26,341 nt of DNA. Source: CAZBQG01 sp964493945. Lineage in GTDB: Bacteria; Pseudomonadota; Alphaproteobacteria; Rhodospirillales; UBA2165. Of this stretch, positions 15,490 through 23,276 are shown one piece after another; the stretch's first letter is position 1, and each line of letters begins with the position of its first letter. The notes beneath the pieces were generated by a model. That model worked only from the letters and a program-made list of their open reading frames with translations. It ran no database searches and had not been told where the DNA came from. Location of the stretch: NCBI GenBank assembly GCA_964493945.1, contig CAZBQG010000024.1, positions 1 through 26,341 on the forward strand, given 5' to 3'. The translations under genes were made by a program, and so were the position numbers.

Positions 15490-16956
15490 TTATTTTTCCA
15501 GGACCAGGGACAGGCCCGGCTTGGTGATATGAATGCGGCAGCAATCGTCCCGCTGGGAAAGGGTTTCGATCAACCGGGTCAGGGGCTGGCGGGCAGAAAG
15601 CTGGCCGCCTGAGGATTTAGGCGCGGCGCGCATGGCGGCCACGTCTTCGTCACTGGTCAGCCAGCAGAGCAGCATTTCCTCGTCCGACATGTCCGGTCCA
15701 CCAAATTTTGCACGCATCTCCGCCAATGAAGGATCGGGGTCTTCATGCAAGGCGATTTCACGGGCGCGGGGGCGGTCGAGAATAATGTCCCGTACATTAG
15801 GATCCATCTCCTGGATCGCTTCGGCGCCCCAATGGCCCAGGGCATATTCGATGCTCTGATCGGTCACTTCTTTATAGCGCTCGCCCAGGATCACATTGAT
15901 GGCCGCCTGGCTGCCGACAAACTGGCTGAGCGGCGTGACCATGATGGGAAAGCCGAATTCCTGCCGGACGCGGGCAGTTTCGGCCAGGGCTTCATCCATT
16001 TTATCGCCCAGACCCACCAGGCCCAATTGATGTTCCAGATTGGAAATCATGCCCCCCGGAATCTGGTGGAGAAACTGGGCATGGTCATATTGCACGGGCA
16101 CACCTTGGGGAAATCCGTGGCGCTCGGCAACTTCGGTCAGATGTTTTGCCGCCGGATGCAATTCATCCTCGTTGATCAGGGACTCCACCCCCAAGGCCCT
16201 TGCGTTGGCGGCAACATTGAACACCGACGGGTTGGACGAAGCATTGGCCAGGGGCGGAATGGCCGTGTCCACCGAATAGACGCCCAACTTGATGGCTTCC
16301 ATGGCGACCAAAGGCCCCAACCCCGTGGTGCAATGGACATGAAGCTCCACGGGGATTTCGCCGGCGGCCTCAAGAAAAACCGGCACCAATGAACGTGTCC
16401 TCTCCGGCGTCAGCAGCCCACCCGGGTCCTTCAGGCACAGGCGGTGAATATTCATGGCGGCGGCGGCGCGGATACGTTCGGCGAAATGTTCGTCCGTATG
16501 GCGGGGCGAGACCGAATAGGTAATGGAAAGGATGGGCTTCAAGCCACATTCGCGGGCAAGATCCACCCGCCATTTGAACCCTTCGACCTCGTTCCACGGA
16601 TCGAGCAGGCGGATTTCCTCGATGCCCGCCTCCCGGATCAGTTCCAGAAAGCGCTGGAACATCGAAGGCGGATCATAATTGAAAGTATTGATCCGGCTGG
16701 TCATAATGCGGAGCGGCGTATTGGGCAGGCGCCGGGCCACTTGTCTGATGCGCTCCCACGGATCTTCTTTCAGCTCGCGCACCATTTTTTTGAAATAAGA
16801 CGATGAGGTGAGCTCCAGGGCAATGAAGCCCGCCCGGTCCAGATTGCCGATAATGGGCAACATCATGGGCGTGGTTATGTTGGACGCCCACAGACTGAGC
16901 GCCCCATCCCTGAGCGTGGTATCGACGAAACGGATTTGTGGCTTCTTGGCAGCCAT
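15490..16956 (-). CDS. Biotin-dependent carboxyltransferase, OadA / pyruvate carboxylase B-like
   Basis: The 488-residue protein is a stand-alone carboxyltransferase that moves CO2 between biotin and an organic acid. It has the metal-binding Asp12 in VDTTLRDG, the lysine that is carbamylated in relatives (Lys176 in LKDPGG), the metal-binding His206 and His208 in LHVHCTTG, and the family segments HQIPGGMISNL (297-307) and GERYKEVTDQS. Pocket positions differ from pyruvate-using enzymes: DGALS in place of DxHQS (Gln to Leu20), SRINTFNY in place of LRGxNxVGY (Arg to Ser87), and ASSNPS in place of NTSQPS (Thr to Ser240). It has no biotin domain of its own; the carrier is the gene just upstream, whose stop overlaps this ATG by 1 nt. 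Confidence 0.88.
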   Translation of the reverse strand: MAAKKPQIRFVDTTLRDGALSLWASNITTPMMLPIIGNLDRAGFIALELTSSSYFKKMVRELKEDPWERIRQVARRLPNTPLRIMTSRINTFNYDPPSMFQRFLELIREAGIEEIRLLDPWNEVEGFKWRVDLARECGLKPILSITYSVSPRHTDEHFAERIRAAAAMNIHRLCLKDPGGLLTPERTRSLVPVFLEAAGEIPVELHVHCTTGLGPLVAMEAIKLGVYSVDTAIPPLANASSNPSVFNVAANARALGVESLINEDELHPAAKHLTEVAERHGFPQGVPVQYDHAQFLHQIPGGMISNLEHQLGLVGLGDKMDEALAETARVRQEFGFPIMVTPLSQFVGSQAAINVILGERYKEVTDQSIEYALGHWGAEAIQEMDPNVRDIILDRPRAREIALHEDPDPSLAEMRAKFGGPDMSDEEMLLCWLTSDEDVAAMRAAPKSSGGQLSARQPLTRLIETLSQRDDCCRIHITKPGLSLVLEK

Positions 16957-17411
16957 CAGCCACCTTCCGGATCGACCAGGAAAAGTTCCTGGCCGTATTC
17001 CACCAGCTCCTGATTGGAAACCAGAATTTCGGCGATCTTGCCGCTGGTCCCGGCCCTGATCCCGGTGAAGACCTTCATTACTTCGATGATGCCCACCGTG
17101 CTTTCCTCATCGATGACGGAACCTTTTTCGACAAAGGGCGGCGCCTGGGGATCGGGTGCGGCGTAAAAGACGCCCACCATGGGCGCGGTGACAGGTACCA
17201 ACCCCTCGCGGCGGACAGGCGCTGGCTGGGCAGGCGGGGCCTCTGTGGCAAGTTGAGCGGGGGGGGCTGGAGTGGCCGGCTTGGCCACACCTTTATTCAC
17301 CGTCAGCTTCAGATCACCCATCTCGATTTGCAGGTAATCATATTTCGAATCCTCTATCAGACCGAGAATTTCGTCCACTTCTTCATCGGTAAGGTCCATC
17401 GCTTCACTCAC
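16956..17411 (-). CDS. Biotin carboxyl carrier protein (AccB-like)
   Basis: This is the swinging-arm subunit that carries carboxybiotin to the carboxyltransferase encoded next. The 151-residue protein has an AccB-type N-terminal helix-strand (MDLTDEEVDEILGLIEDSKY). A Pro/Ala linker follows (about 44-67), then a biotinyl domain (70-150) with Lys113 in IIEVMKVF as the expected biotinylation site. The canonical tetrapeptide AMKM/AMKL is here VMKV, a variant seen in other carriers. It starts 13 bp after the TRAP permease gene and overlaps the next gene by 1 nt, which suggests coupled translation. The biotin carboxylase that would charge it is not in the window; AccC from elsewhere may serve. Confidence 0.88.
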   Translation of the reverse strand: MSEAMDLTDEEVDEILGLIEDSKYDYLQIEMGDLKLTVNKGVAKPATPAPPAQLATEAPPAQPAPVRREGLVPVTAPMVGVFYAAPDPQAPPFVEKGSVIDEESTVGIIEVMKVFTGIRAGTSGKIAEILVSNQELVEYGQELFLVDPEGG

Positions 17412-17424
17412 TCCCCCCGTTCGT

Positions 17425-19332
17425 TCATGCGCCTTGATTATCCGATCTCAGCGCCATCAGTTTGGGCGCCAGGATAACGGCGGCGGCGACCAGCCCGATG
17501 GCCGGCCATTGGATCCCCGGTGCGATCAGCATAAGCCCCGCCGCGAACAGGGCAAGACGCTGCACCGGATTAATCAGGCCGAACAGATAGCCCCTTATCC
17601 CCGCCGCCAAAAGGGCCGCGCCGATGGCCGCCTTGGTGATGGCCAGGACGATTTCATCGGCCCCGCCGCGCATCAGGAGGCCCGGATTATAGACAAAGGC
17701 AAAAGGAATAAGGAAGGCGGCAATACCCAGGCGCACCCCTTCCCAGCCAGTCGCCCAGACTTTCGAATTAGCAATCGACGATGTGACAAAGACAGCGATA
17801 CAGGTGGGCGGTGTAAAGAAAGATGCCAGCCCCCAATAGATGACAAAAAGATGGGCGGCCATGGGCGGCACATCCAGGCGGATCAGGGCCGGCGCCATAA
17901 GCGTCGCCAAGGTGATATAGGCCGGCGTCGCATCCAGCCCCATACCGACGATCAGGCTGACCAGCCCGACCAGAAGCAGGGTCAGGAGCAAATCACCCTG
18001 GGCCAACTCGACGATAAAGCGTGATACCTTGATGCCCACGCCCGAAAGCTCCAGCGCGCCGATCATGATGCCGACGGCGGCGGTGATGGAGGCCACCGTT
18101 ATCCAGCGCCGCACCCCTTCATCGAAGGCCTCGACCAGCCGCATGGGGGTCAGCCAGTTTTCACGGTTGCGTGAAAAGAAACTGACGACGATGACCGTGC
18201 CGCAGGTATAGACCCCGGCGATGCCCGGCGGCAGGGACATGAAGATGAGAAACAGAACCAAAGCCGCCATGGGGATCATATAGAACCAGCCGCGGACGAA
18301 GACCGGCCAGAATTCGGGAAGTTCCGCCCGGGGCAGAGCCTCGATGCCGTCCTTGCGCGCCTGCAAATGGACGCTGACAAAAACGATCAGGTAATAAAGG
18401 CAAGCGGGTGCGGCGGCGGCGATGACGATCTTGGAATAGGTAGTGTCGATCCATTCGGCCATGATGAAGGCGATGGCCCCCATCACCGGCGGCAGGATCA
18501 TGCCGCCCGTCGAAGCCACGGCCTCGACGGCGGCCGCGAAGGCCGGCGAATAGCCTATATTTTTCATCATGGGGATGGTGAAGACGCCGGTGGTCGCCGA
18601 ATTGCCCGAAGGTGATCCGGAAATGGATCCGAACATGGCGCTGGCCACCACGGCGGCTTTGGCCGGCCCGCCCCTGGACCAGCCGGTCAGGGCCAGGGCC
18701 AGATCCATGAACCACCGGCTGGCGCCGGCCCGGTGCATCATGGCACCGAAAATCAAAAAGACGATGACGATATTGGCGGCGATGCCCAAGGGCAGCCCGA
18801 AAATCCCCGCATCCCCTACATAGGCCGAATAGAGCAGCCTCTCAATGGGATAGCCGCGCCCGTAAAGCAGGCCGGGGAGAAATTTCTGAAACAGGGTAAT
18901 GAAAACCATGAACAGGATGATGATCGGCAAGGCCCAGCCGGTGGTGCGGCGCACCGCTTCCAGGATGGGGATGGCCAGCATGAGCGAAAGGACGATGCCC
19001 AGGGGATCGAGAAACCCGTATTCGCCATAATCCAGAATGGCTTCGTGATTGACGATCACGAAGCCAGCCCCGATCACGCCAGAAATCATCAGCACCCAGT
19101 CATACCAGGGAATGCGGCGAAGACTGCCTTCGGCTTCCGTATCTTCACCGGCGTGGTGCCCGCCGGCCGGAAGCAAAACATAAACCAGGATCAAGGCCGA
19201 TGAGATGCTCGCCGCCAGATGGATGTTGGCGGCCAGGAAGAAGCCCAGCCAGGTGGGGAGCTGGGCCACCATGAAGACGTGATAGATGCCGATGAAGGCA
19301 GTAATCCACACCAGAGCGCGCGGTTTTATCAT
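17425..19332 (-). CDS. TRAP transporter permease, fused 4TM-12TM (TAXI type)
   Basis: This is the membrane part of a TRAP transporter, which uses an ion gradient to import organic acids delivered by a periplasmic binding protein. The 635-residue protein fuses the small DctQ-like part (first four to five helices, about 1-120) to the large DctM-like part. The DctM family stretch is clear: FGSISGSPSGNSATTGVFTI and AVEAVASTGGMILPPVMGA, then the second half GMGLDATPAYITLATLMAPA. The C-terminal 120 residues resemble the DUF3394 extension of this subgroup. It follows the binding-protein gene after 86 bp containing a GC-rich hairpin and runs into the biotin carrier gene after 13 bp. Confidence 0.93.
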   Translation of the reverse strand: MIKPRALVWITAFIGIYHVFMVAQLPTWLGFFLAANIHLAASISSALILVYVLLPAGGHHAGEDTEAEGSLRRIPWYDWVLMISGVIGAGFVIVNHEAILDYGEYGFLDPLGIVLSLMLAIPILEAVRRTTGWALPIIILFMVFITLFQKFLPGLLYGRGYPIERLLYSAYVGDAGIFGLPLGIAANIVIVFLIFGAMMHRAGASRWFMDLALALTGWSRGGPAKAAVVASAMFGSISGSPSGNSATTGVFTIPMMKNIGYSPAFAAAVEAVASTGGMILPPVMGAIAFIMAEWIDTTYSKIVIAAAAPACLYYLIVFVSVHLQARKDGIEALPRAELPEFWPVFVRGWFYMIPMAALVLFLIFMSLPPGIAGVYTCGTVIVVSFFSRNRENWLTPMRLVEAFDEGVRRWITVASITAAVGIMIGALELSGVGIKVSRFIVELAQGDLLLTLLLVGLVSLIVGMGLDATPAYITLATLMAPALIRLDVPPMAAHLFVIYWGLASFFTPPTCIAVFVTSSIANSKVWATGWEGVRLGIAAFLIPFAFVYNPGLLMRGGADEIVLAITKAAIGAALLAAGIRGYLFGLINPVQRLALFAAGLMLIAPGIQWPAIGLVAAAVILAPKLMALRSDNQGA

Positions 19333-19375
19333 GCTACCCCTTCATCAACCATTCGCAGACACTAGAATATGAAAG

Positions 19376-19404
19376 GGCCGGCGCCCTCCGGGGGAACGCC
19401 GGCC
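19376..19404 (-). terminator. GC-rich hairpin between the binding-protein and permease genes
   Basis: GGCCGGCG (19376-19383) and CGCCGGCC (19397-19404) form a perfect 8-bp stem. Inside, CCC-TCC-GGG can extend the helix. On the transcribed minus strand it is followed by CTTTC, only a short T-run. It lies 14 nt past the stop codon of the binding protein and before the permease. It probably acts as a partial terminator or 3'-end stabiliser that gives more binding protein than permease. Confidence 0.5.
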
Positions 19405-19418
19405 AATTCACTATAAGT

Positions 19419-20417
19419 CTATTTCAGAAGTTCCTTCTGCTTTGCCGCATGGGATGCTTTCCAGGCGCCTTTCTCTTTGAAATAACGGATGGCCCCAGGA
19501 TGGAACGGAAGCTGGAAGTTCTTGAGCGCGTTAGCAATCGTCCAGGGCTTGGCGTCCCGGTGATAGCTGACGAACAGCTTGTTGTTTTCCAGGATGGATT
19601 TGACCACTTTGTACACCGTATCGGCCGGAATATCATCCCGCGTCACGAACAAGGTGTTCATGGCAAAAACCGGCACCGGTTTCTTCAGCCCATGGAAAGA
19701 GCCCGCCGGAAAGGAACGCCCAAAGATCAATGGCGGAAGATGCTTGAGCATTTCGTCACGCTTGGCGACCGAGAGAAACAAAAAGTCCAGAATACCTTCT
19801 TTTTTGGGTTTTTGGATATTGGCGGCCCCGATGCCCATGGGAGCGACGGCGGCATCGACGCTACCCACTGCCAGGGCTTTGAGCACCTGGCCCGTATTGG
19901 TCGTACCGACCACCTTGACCGAACCCGGCGCCATGCCATGCACCTTGAGCATTGCGGCGGTGATCAGTTTGAGTTCGGGCAGAGGGCGGCGCGTACCGAT
20001 CAGGGTCTTACCCTTCAAATCCTGAACCGTTTTGATCCTCGCACCCTTGCGCACGATGATCGCCCGGTGATTGGCGCCGCCCTGCAAGGTGAGCCGCACA
20101 TTGGCCTTGCGGCCCGATTTCTTGAAGCTATAGGTTCCCCGGTATCCGGTGACCGCCGCGAAGGCATTGGCCAGCCCGAATTCGATCTTACCGGCGGAAA
20201 CGCCGCGCACGGTAGCGGCTGATCCGCCCACCGCCTCGACGGTGGTGTTGATGCCGCCCTTCTTGTTGACCACTTCGCCGGCGCCGACGGCCAGCCGGTA
20301 GAAGCTGCTGCCCACGCTGGAAGTCCCGATGCGAATGGCCTGCTGCGCCTGGGCGGCGGATGCCGCCACGAGCATGACGCCGCTCAAAGCCAATATTGAT
20401 TTAAATCCGTAATGCAT
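19419..20417 (-). CDS. TAXI-family TRAP transporter solute-binding protein
   Basis: This is the periplasmic receptor that captures the substrate for the TRAP permease encoded downstream. The 332-residue protein begins with a signal peptide (MHYGFKSILALSGVMLVAAS, cleavage probable after AQA near residue 24). The mature start QQAIRIGTSSVGSSFYRLAV is typical of the TAXI family. GEVVNKKGGINTTVEAVGGS and later VGSVDAAVAPMGIGAA follow, as expected for the periplasmic-binding fold. ATG 20417 was chosen over an ORF 32 codons longer because the signal peptide starts there and GGAGGG lies 6 nt upstream. The ligand is unknown; known TAXI ligands are dicarboxylates and similar acids. Confidence 0.93.
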   Translation of the reverse strand: MHYGFKSILALSGVMLVAASAAQAQQAIRIGTSSVGSSFYRLAVGAGEVVNKKGGINTTVEAVGGSAATVRGVSAGKIEFGLANAFAAVTGYRGTYSFKKSGRKANVRLTLQGGANHRAIIVRKGARIKTVQDLKGKTLIGTRRPLPELKLITAAMLKVHGMAPGSVKVVGTTNTGQVLKALAVGSVDAAVAPMGIGAANIQKPKKEGILDFLFLSVAKRDEMLKHLPPLIFGRSFPAGSFHGLKKPVPVFAMNTLFVTRDDIPADTVYKVVKSILENNKLFVSYHRDAKPWTIANALKNFQLPFHPGAIRYFKEKGAWKASHAAKQKELLK

Positions 20418-20441
20418 TTCTTTCCCTCCGCTGTAGATTAA

Positions 20442-20501
20442 TGGCCCCGCTCCATCGGCTTTCGCCGTGACCGGCCAATCCCCAATGGTCTCACGGGGCC
20501 A
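20442..20501 (-). promoter_or_regulatory. Structured leader of the TAXI-TRAP-biotin operon (three-way junction candidate)
   Basis: On the minus strand an outer 8-bp stem TGGCCCCG (20494-20501 arm) / CGGGGCCA (20442-20449 arm) encloses two hairpins. One is GACC/GGTC (20487-20490 with 20469-20472), with a 14-nt loop. The other is CGGC-GAAA-GCCG (20456-20467), capped by a GNRA tetraloop. The element ends 12 nt before the GGAGGG ribosome site. It does not match a riboswitch class I know. Regulatory function is inferred from its position and fold. Confidence 0.4.
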
Positions 20502-20593
20502 AATTCCCGTCAAGCCGCTGAACCCCGGATGAGGGCGTTTCCCAGGCGGGCCTTGGCGGGCTATGATGAGCCGATGCCAGACAGTGACGGTTA

Positions 20594-21865
20594 ATGAATT
20601 TTCCCCTTTTAAGCACCCTTGCGGACCGCATCCGCCGCCAAGGCGTGGTGCAAGTCATGCGCCACCGCGATTTCGCCCGCTACGTGTCCACCTCGTGGGC
20701 AGCCATGATCGGGCTTTGGGCACAGCGCCTCGCCATCGGCTGGATGACCTGGGAGCTGACCCACTCGCCGGCCTGGCTGGGGGCTATTGCGCTGGGCAAT
20801 GCCCTGCCCGCCGTCGTGCTGGTACCCTTTGCCGGCGCCATCGCCGACCGCGTCGACCGGCTGTGGCTTTTGAAATTCGCCCAAGGGTTCCAGTTTCTGG
20901 TCTCGGCCGCCCTGGCGCTGAGCACCCTGGCCGGGCTGATGGATATCTGGCTGCTTTTGTCCTTGTCCATCGCTGTCGGTCTTCTGGAGACCCTGGCGAC
21001 GCCGTCGCGCATGACCATCGGGCCCGGCCTGGTTCCCCGCGAAGACCTATCAGGCGCCATCGCGCTCACCGCCGTTGCCTTCAACTCGGCCACCTTTATC
21101 GGGCCCGCCATCGCCGGTCTGGTAATCAGCAAATGGGGCATCGGTTATGCATTTGTTTTGGCCTGCATCGGCCTCACGCCTCATTTTTTGATCCTTTATG
21201 CCATCCGCCTCAGGGCAACCGAACATGTGGCCGGGCGGGGCCAAAGCCTGCTGGGTGACGTGATGGAAGCCTTGCGTTATCTGGCTGGGCACCAGAGTCT
21301 GGCACCCATTCTCATGCTCGCCATCGTCAGCTCGTTTTCGGTTCGCCATCTGCCCGATCTCATGCCCGGTTTCGCCGGCGATGTGTTCCAGGGCGGGGCC
21401 CAGTCGCTGGGCATCTTGATGTCGGCTTTCGGCGCGGGCGGCATGTTGGGCAGCCTGTGGGTGGCCAACCGCAACCGGGTCACGGGGACTACCAGGATTT
21501 TCTTCTTCGGGCTCATGGGCAACGGATTTTTCGTATTCATATTTGCCGCTTCTGGCAATTTCTATGTGGGTCTGGTGGCGCTTTTATGTTTCGGTCTGAC
21601 CATGTCGACATCAGGCAACAGCGCGCAAATCCTATTGCAGAACGCCGTGGACGGGGCCATGCGGGCCCGGGTGATGAGCCTCTACAGCCTCACCTTCCGG
21701 GGCGGGCCTTCCATCGGTGCCATGCTGTTCGGCGCATTGTCCACCTATTTCGGCCTGCAGATTCCCGTCGCGGCGGGGGCGCTGATTTGTTTGATCGCGG
21801 CCCTTTGGTTTCAAAGCAAGCGCACCGCCATCGCCGGCATATTGGAGAGCGACGGGCAATCCTGA
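20594..21865 (+). CDS. MFS transporter, MFS_3 / EntS-like (first of two tandem relatives)
   Basis: The 423-residue protein is a 12-helix major facilitator exporter. The cytoplasmic loop 2-3 motif is FAGAIADRVDRLW, and the fifth-helix region reads LTAVAFNSATFIGPAIAGLV, as in the enterobactin-exporter-like MFS_3 group. The N-terminus VMRHRDFARYVSTSWAAMIG and the GWMTWELTHSPAWLG segment recur in the next gene (GWMTWEMTESAAWLG), showing common ancestry. It is divergent from the TAXI operon; the shared 176-bp gap holds the leader of that operon and no obvious promoter for this gene. The substrate is unknown. The ribosome site is weak. Confidence 0.9.
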   Translation: MNFPLLSTLADRIRRQGVVQVMRHRDFARYVSTSWAAMIGLWAQRLAIGWMTWELTHSPAWLGAIALGNALPAVVLVPFAGAIADRVDRLWLLKFAQGFQFLVSAALALSTLAGLMDIWLLLSLSIAVGLLETLATPSRMTIGPGLVPREDLSGAIALTAVAFNSATFIGPAIAGLVISKWGIGYAFVLACIGLTPHFLILYAIRLRATEHVAGRGQSLLGDVMEALRYLAGHQSLAPILMLAIVSSFSVRHLPDLMPGFAGDVFQGGAQSLGILMSAFGAGGMLGSLWVANRNRVTGTTRIFFFGLMGNGFFVFIFAASGNFYVGLVALLCFGLTMSTSGNSAQILLQNAVDGAMRARVMSLYSLTFRGGPSIGAMLFGALSTYFGLQIPVAAGALICLIAALWFQSKRTAIAGILESDGQS

Positions 21866-21960
21866 AGGGGGGCCGGTGGTTTTCAAAACCTCTGGAAGCT
21901 GCTAACCATGCCTTTCCCGGCCGGCCCTTCTGGGCAGCACCCATTTTGAAAGGACGCTTT

Positions 21961-23238
21961 TTGGCGCGCCTGTTCGACAGCCTGCGTTCACGCATCCGTC
22001 CTGAATTGCTGGGCGGCGTCGGGCGGGCCATGTCCAGCCCCAATTACCGCCGTTACGCCATGGGCCATATCGCCCATGTGCATGGCTGGTTCGGCTTTCG
22101 CCTGGGCATTGGCTGGATGACCTGGGAGATGACCGAATCCGCCGCGTGGCTGGGTATTATCGCCTTTGCCGGGCTCGTCCCGGTGATGCTGGTGGCACCC
22201 GTCGGTGGCGCGCTGGCTGACCGTTACGGGCACCGCCCGACAGCGGTCATCGGCGGACTGCTGGGAGCCATATTCACCATAACCATAGGGGTTCTGGCCC
22301 TCACCGAAGAAATGACCCTGCCCCTTTTGGTCATTTTGAGTATCATCGTTGGTGCGCTGTTCGGGATCGAATTTCCGGCCCGCCAAGCGCTCATCCCCCA
22401 ACTGGTGGGACGGGCCAACATCTCCGCCGCCGTCGCCTTCAATTCCACATCTTTCCAGGTCGGCGCTTTCTTGGGCCCGGTGCTGGCCGGTTTGCTCATC
22501 GTCAATTTCGGGGCGGGCGCGGCGGTGCTCCTCAACAGTGCCTCGACCCTCGCCATGGCCGGCGTAATTTTCTCCATCCGCCATACCCCGGAAGTGGAGC
22601 CCAGCACCGAACGGCCGAGTATTCTCTCGGAGGTAGCCGCCGCATTCCGCTATCTGATCAGCTATAAGCCGCTTCGCTTTTTATTCATCCTGTCCTTTAC
22701 CGCCGGTATTTTGATCCGGCCATATAATGAGCTGCTGCCCGGCTTTTCGGCGGATGTATTCGGGCGCGGCGCGGAAGGCCTGGCGATGCTCAACGCGGCG
22801 GCCGGGCTGGGTGCCTTGTTCAGCGCTTTTTATTTGGTTTTCCGGGGGCGCGCCCAGGGGCTGGTGCGGATCATGATGGTGTCGGCCATATTCTCCTGCC
22901 TGGGTTTGGCCGCCTTCTCTCAGACGGGTAATTTCCATCTGGCCCTGGTGGGATTAACTTTCGCCGCCCTCATGCTGCTGGCCAGCCATGTGGGATGGAT
23001 GAGCCTGATCCAGAACGTGGCTGATCCGGCCATGCGCGGGCGGATCATCAGCTTCAATGCGTCGGTCGGGATCGGCGCGCCGGCCCTGGGGGCGCTGTTG
23101 CTGGGTTGGCTGGCCGACTGGATCGGGCTGGGTGCGGCCTTGTTCACCACCTCCATGATCGCCATGGTCATCTTTCTCCTCATCAGCCTACCCATTTCGC
23201 GCCTCACCAACGAATTAGAGGCCGATCCCACGGTCTGA
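21961..23238 (+). CDS. MFS transporter, MFS_3 / EntS-like (second tandem relative, TTG start)
   Basis: This is a 425-residue, 12-helix major facilitator protein related to the preceding gene. Shared blocks include SPNYRRYAMGH against HRDFARYVSTS, GIGWMTWEMTESAAWLG, PVGGALADRYGHRP, and AVAFNSTSFQVGAFLGPVLAG. The frame is open well into the upstream gene. TTG 21961 is preferred as the start because GAAAGGA lies 6 nt before it and the resulting length equals its relative; the first ATG in this part (22030) would cut the conserved N-terminal helix. Export of a small hydrophobic or siderophore-like molecule is the family norm, but the substrate is unknown. Confidence 0.87.
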   Translation: MARLFDSLRSRIRPELLGGVGRAMSSPNYRRYAMGHIAHVHGWFGFRLGIGWMTWEMTESAAWLGIIAFAGLVPVMLVAPVGGALADRYGHRPTAVIGGLLGAIFTITIGVLALTEEMTLPLLVILSIIVGALFGIEFPARQALIPQLVGRANISAAVAFNSTSFQVGAFLGPVLAGLLIVNFGAGAAVLLNSASTLAMAGVIFSIRHTPEVEPSTERPSILSEVAAAFRYLISYKPLRFLFILSFTAGILIRPYNELLPGFSADVFGRGAEGLAMLNAAAGLGALFSAFYLVFRGRAQGLVRIMMVSAIFSCLGLAAFSQTGNFHLALVGLTFAALMLLASHVGWMSLIQNVADPAMRGRIISFNASVGIGAPALGALLLGWLADWIGLGAALFTTSMIAMVIFLLISLPISRLTNELEADPTV

Positions 23239-23276
23239 GCTTGTCGCCGGCCCGGTTGGGCTTCATAGTTGAGCCC

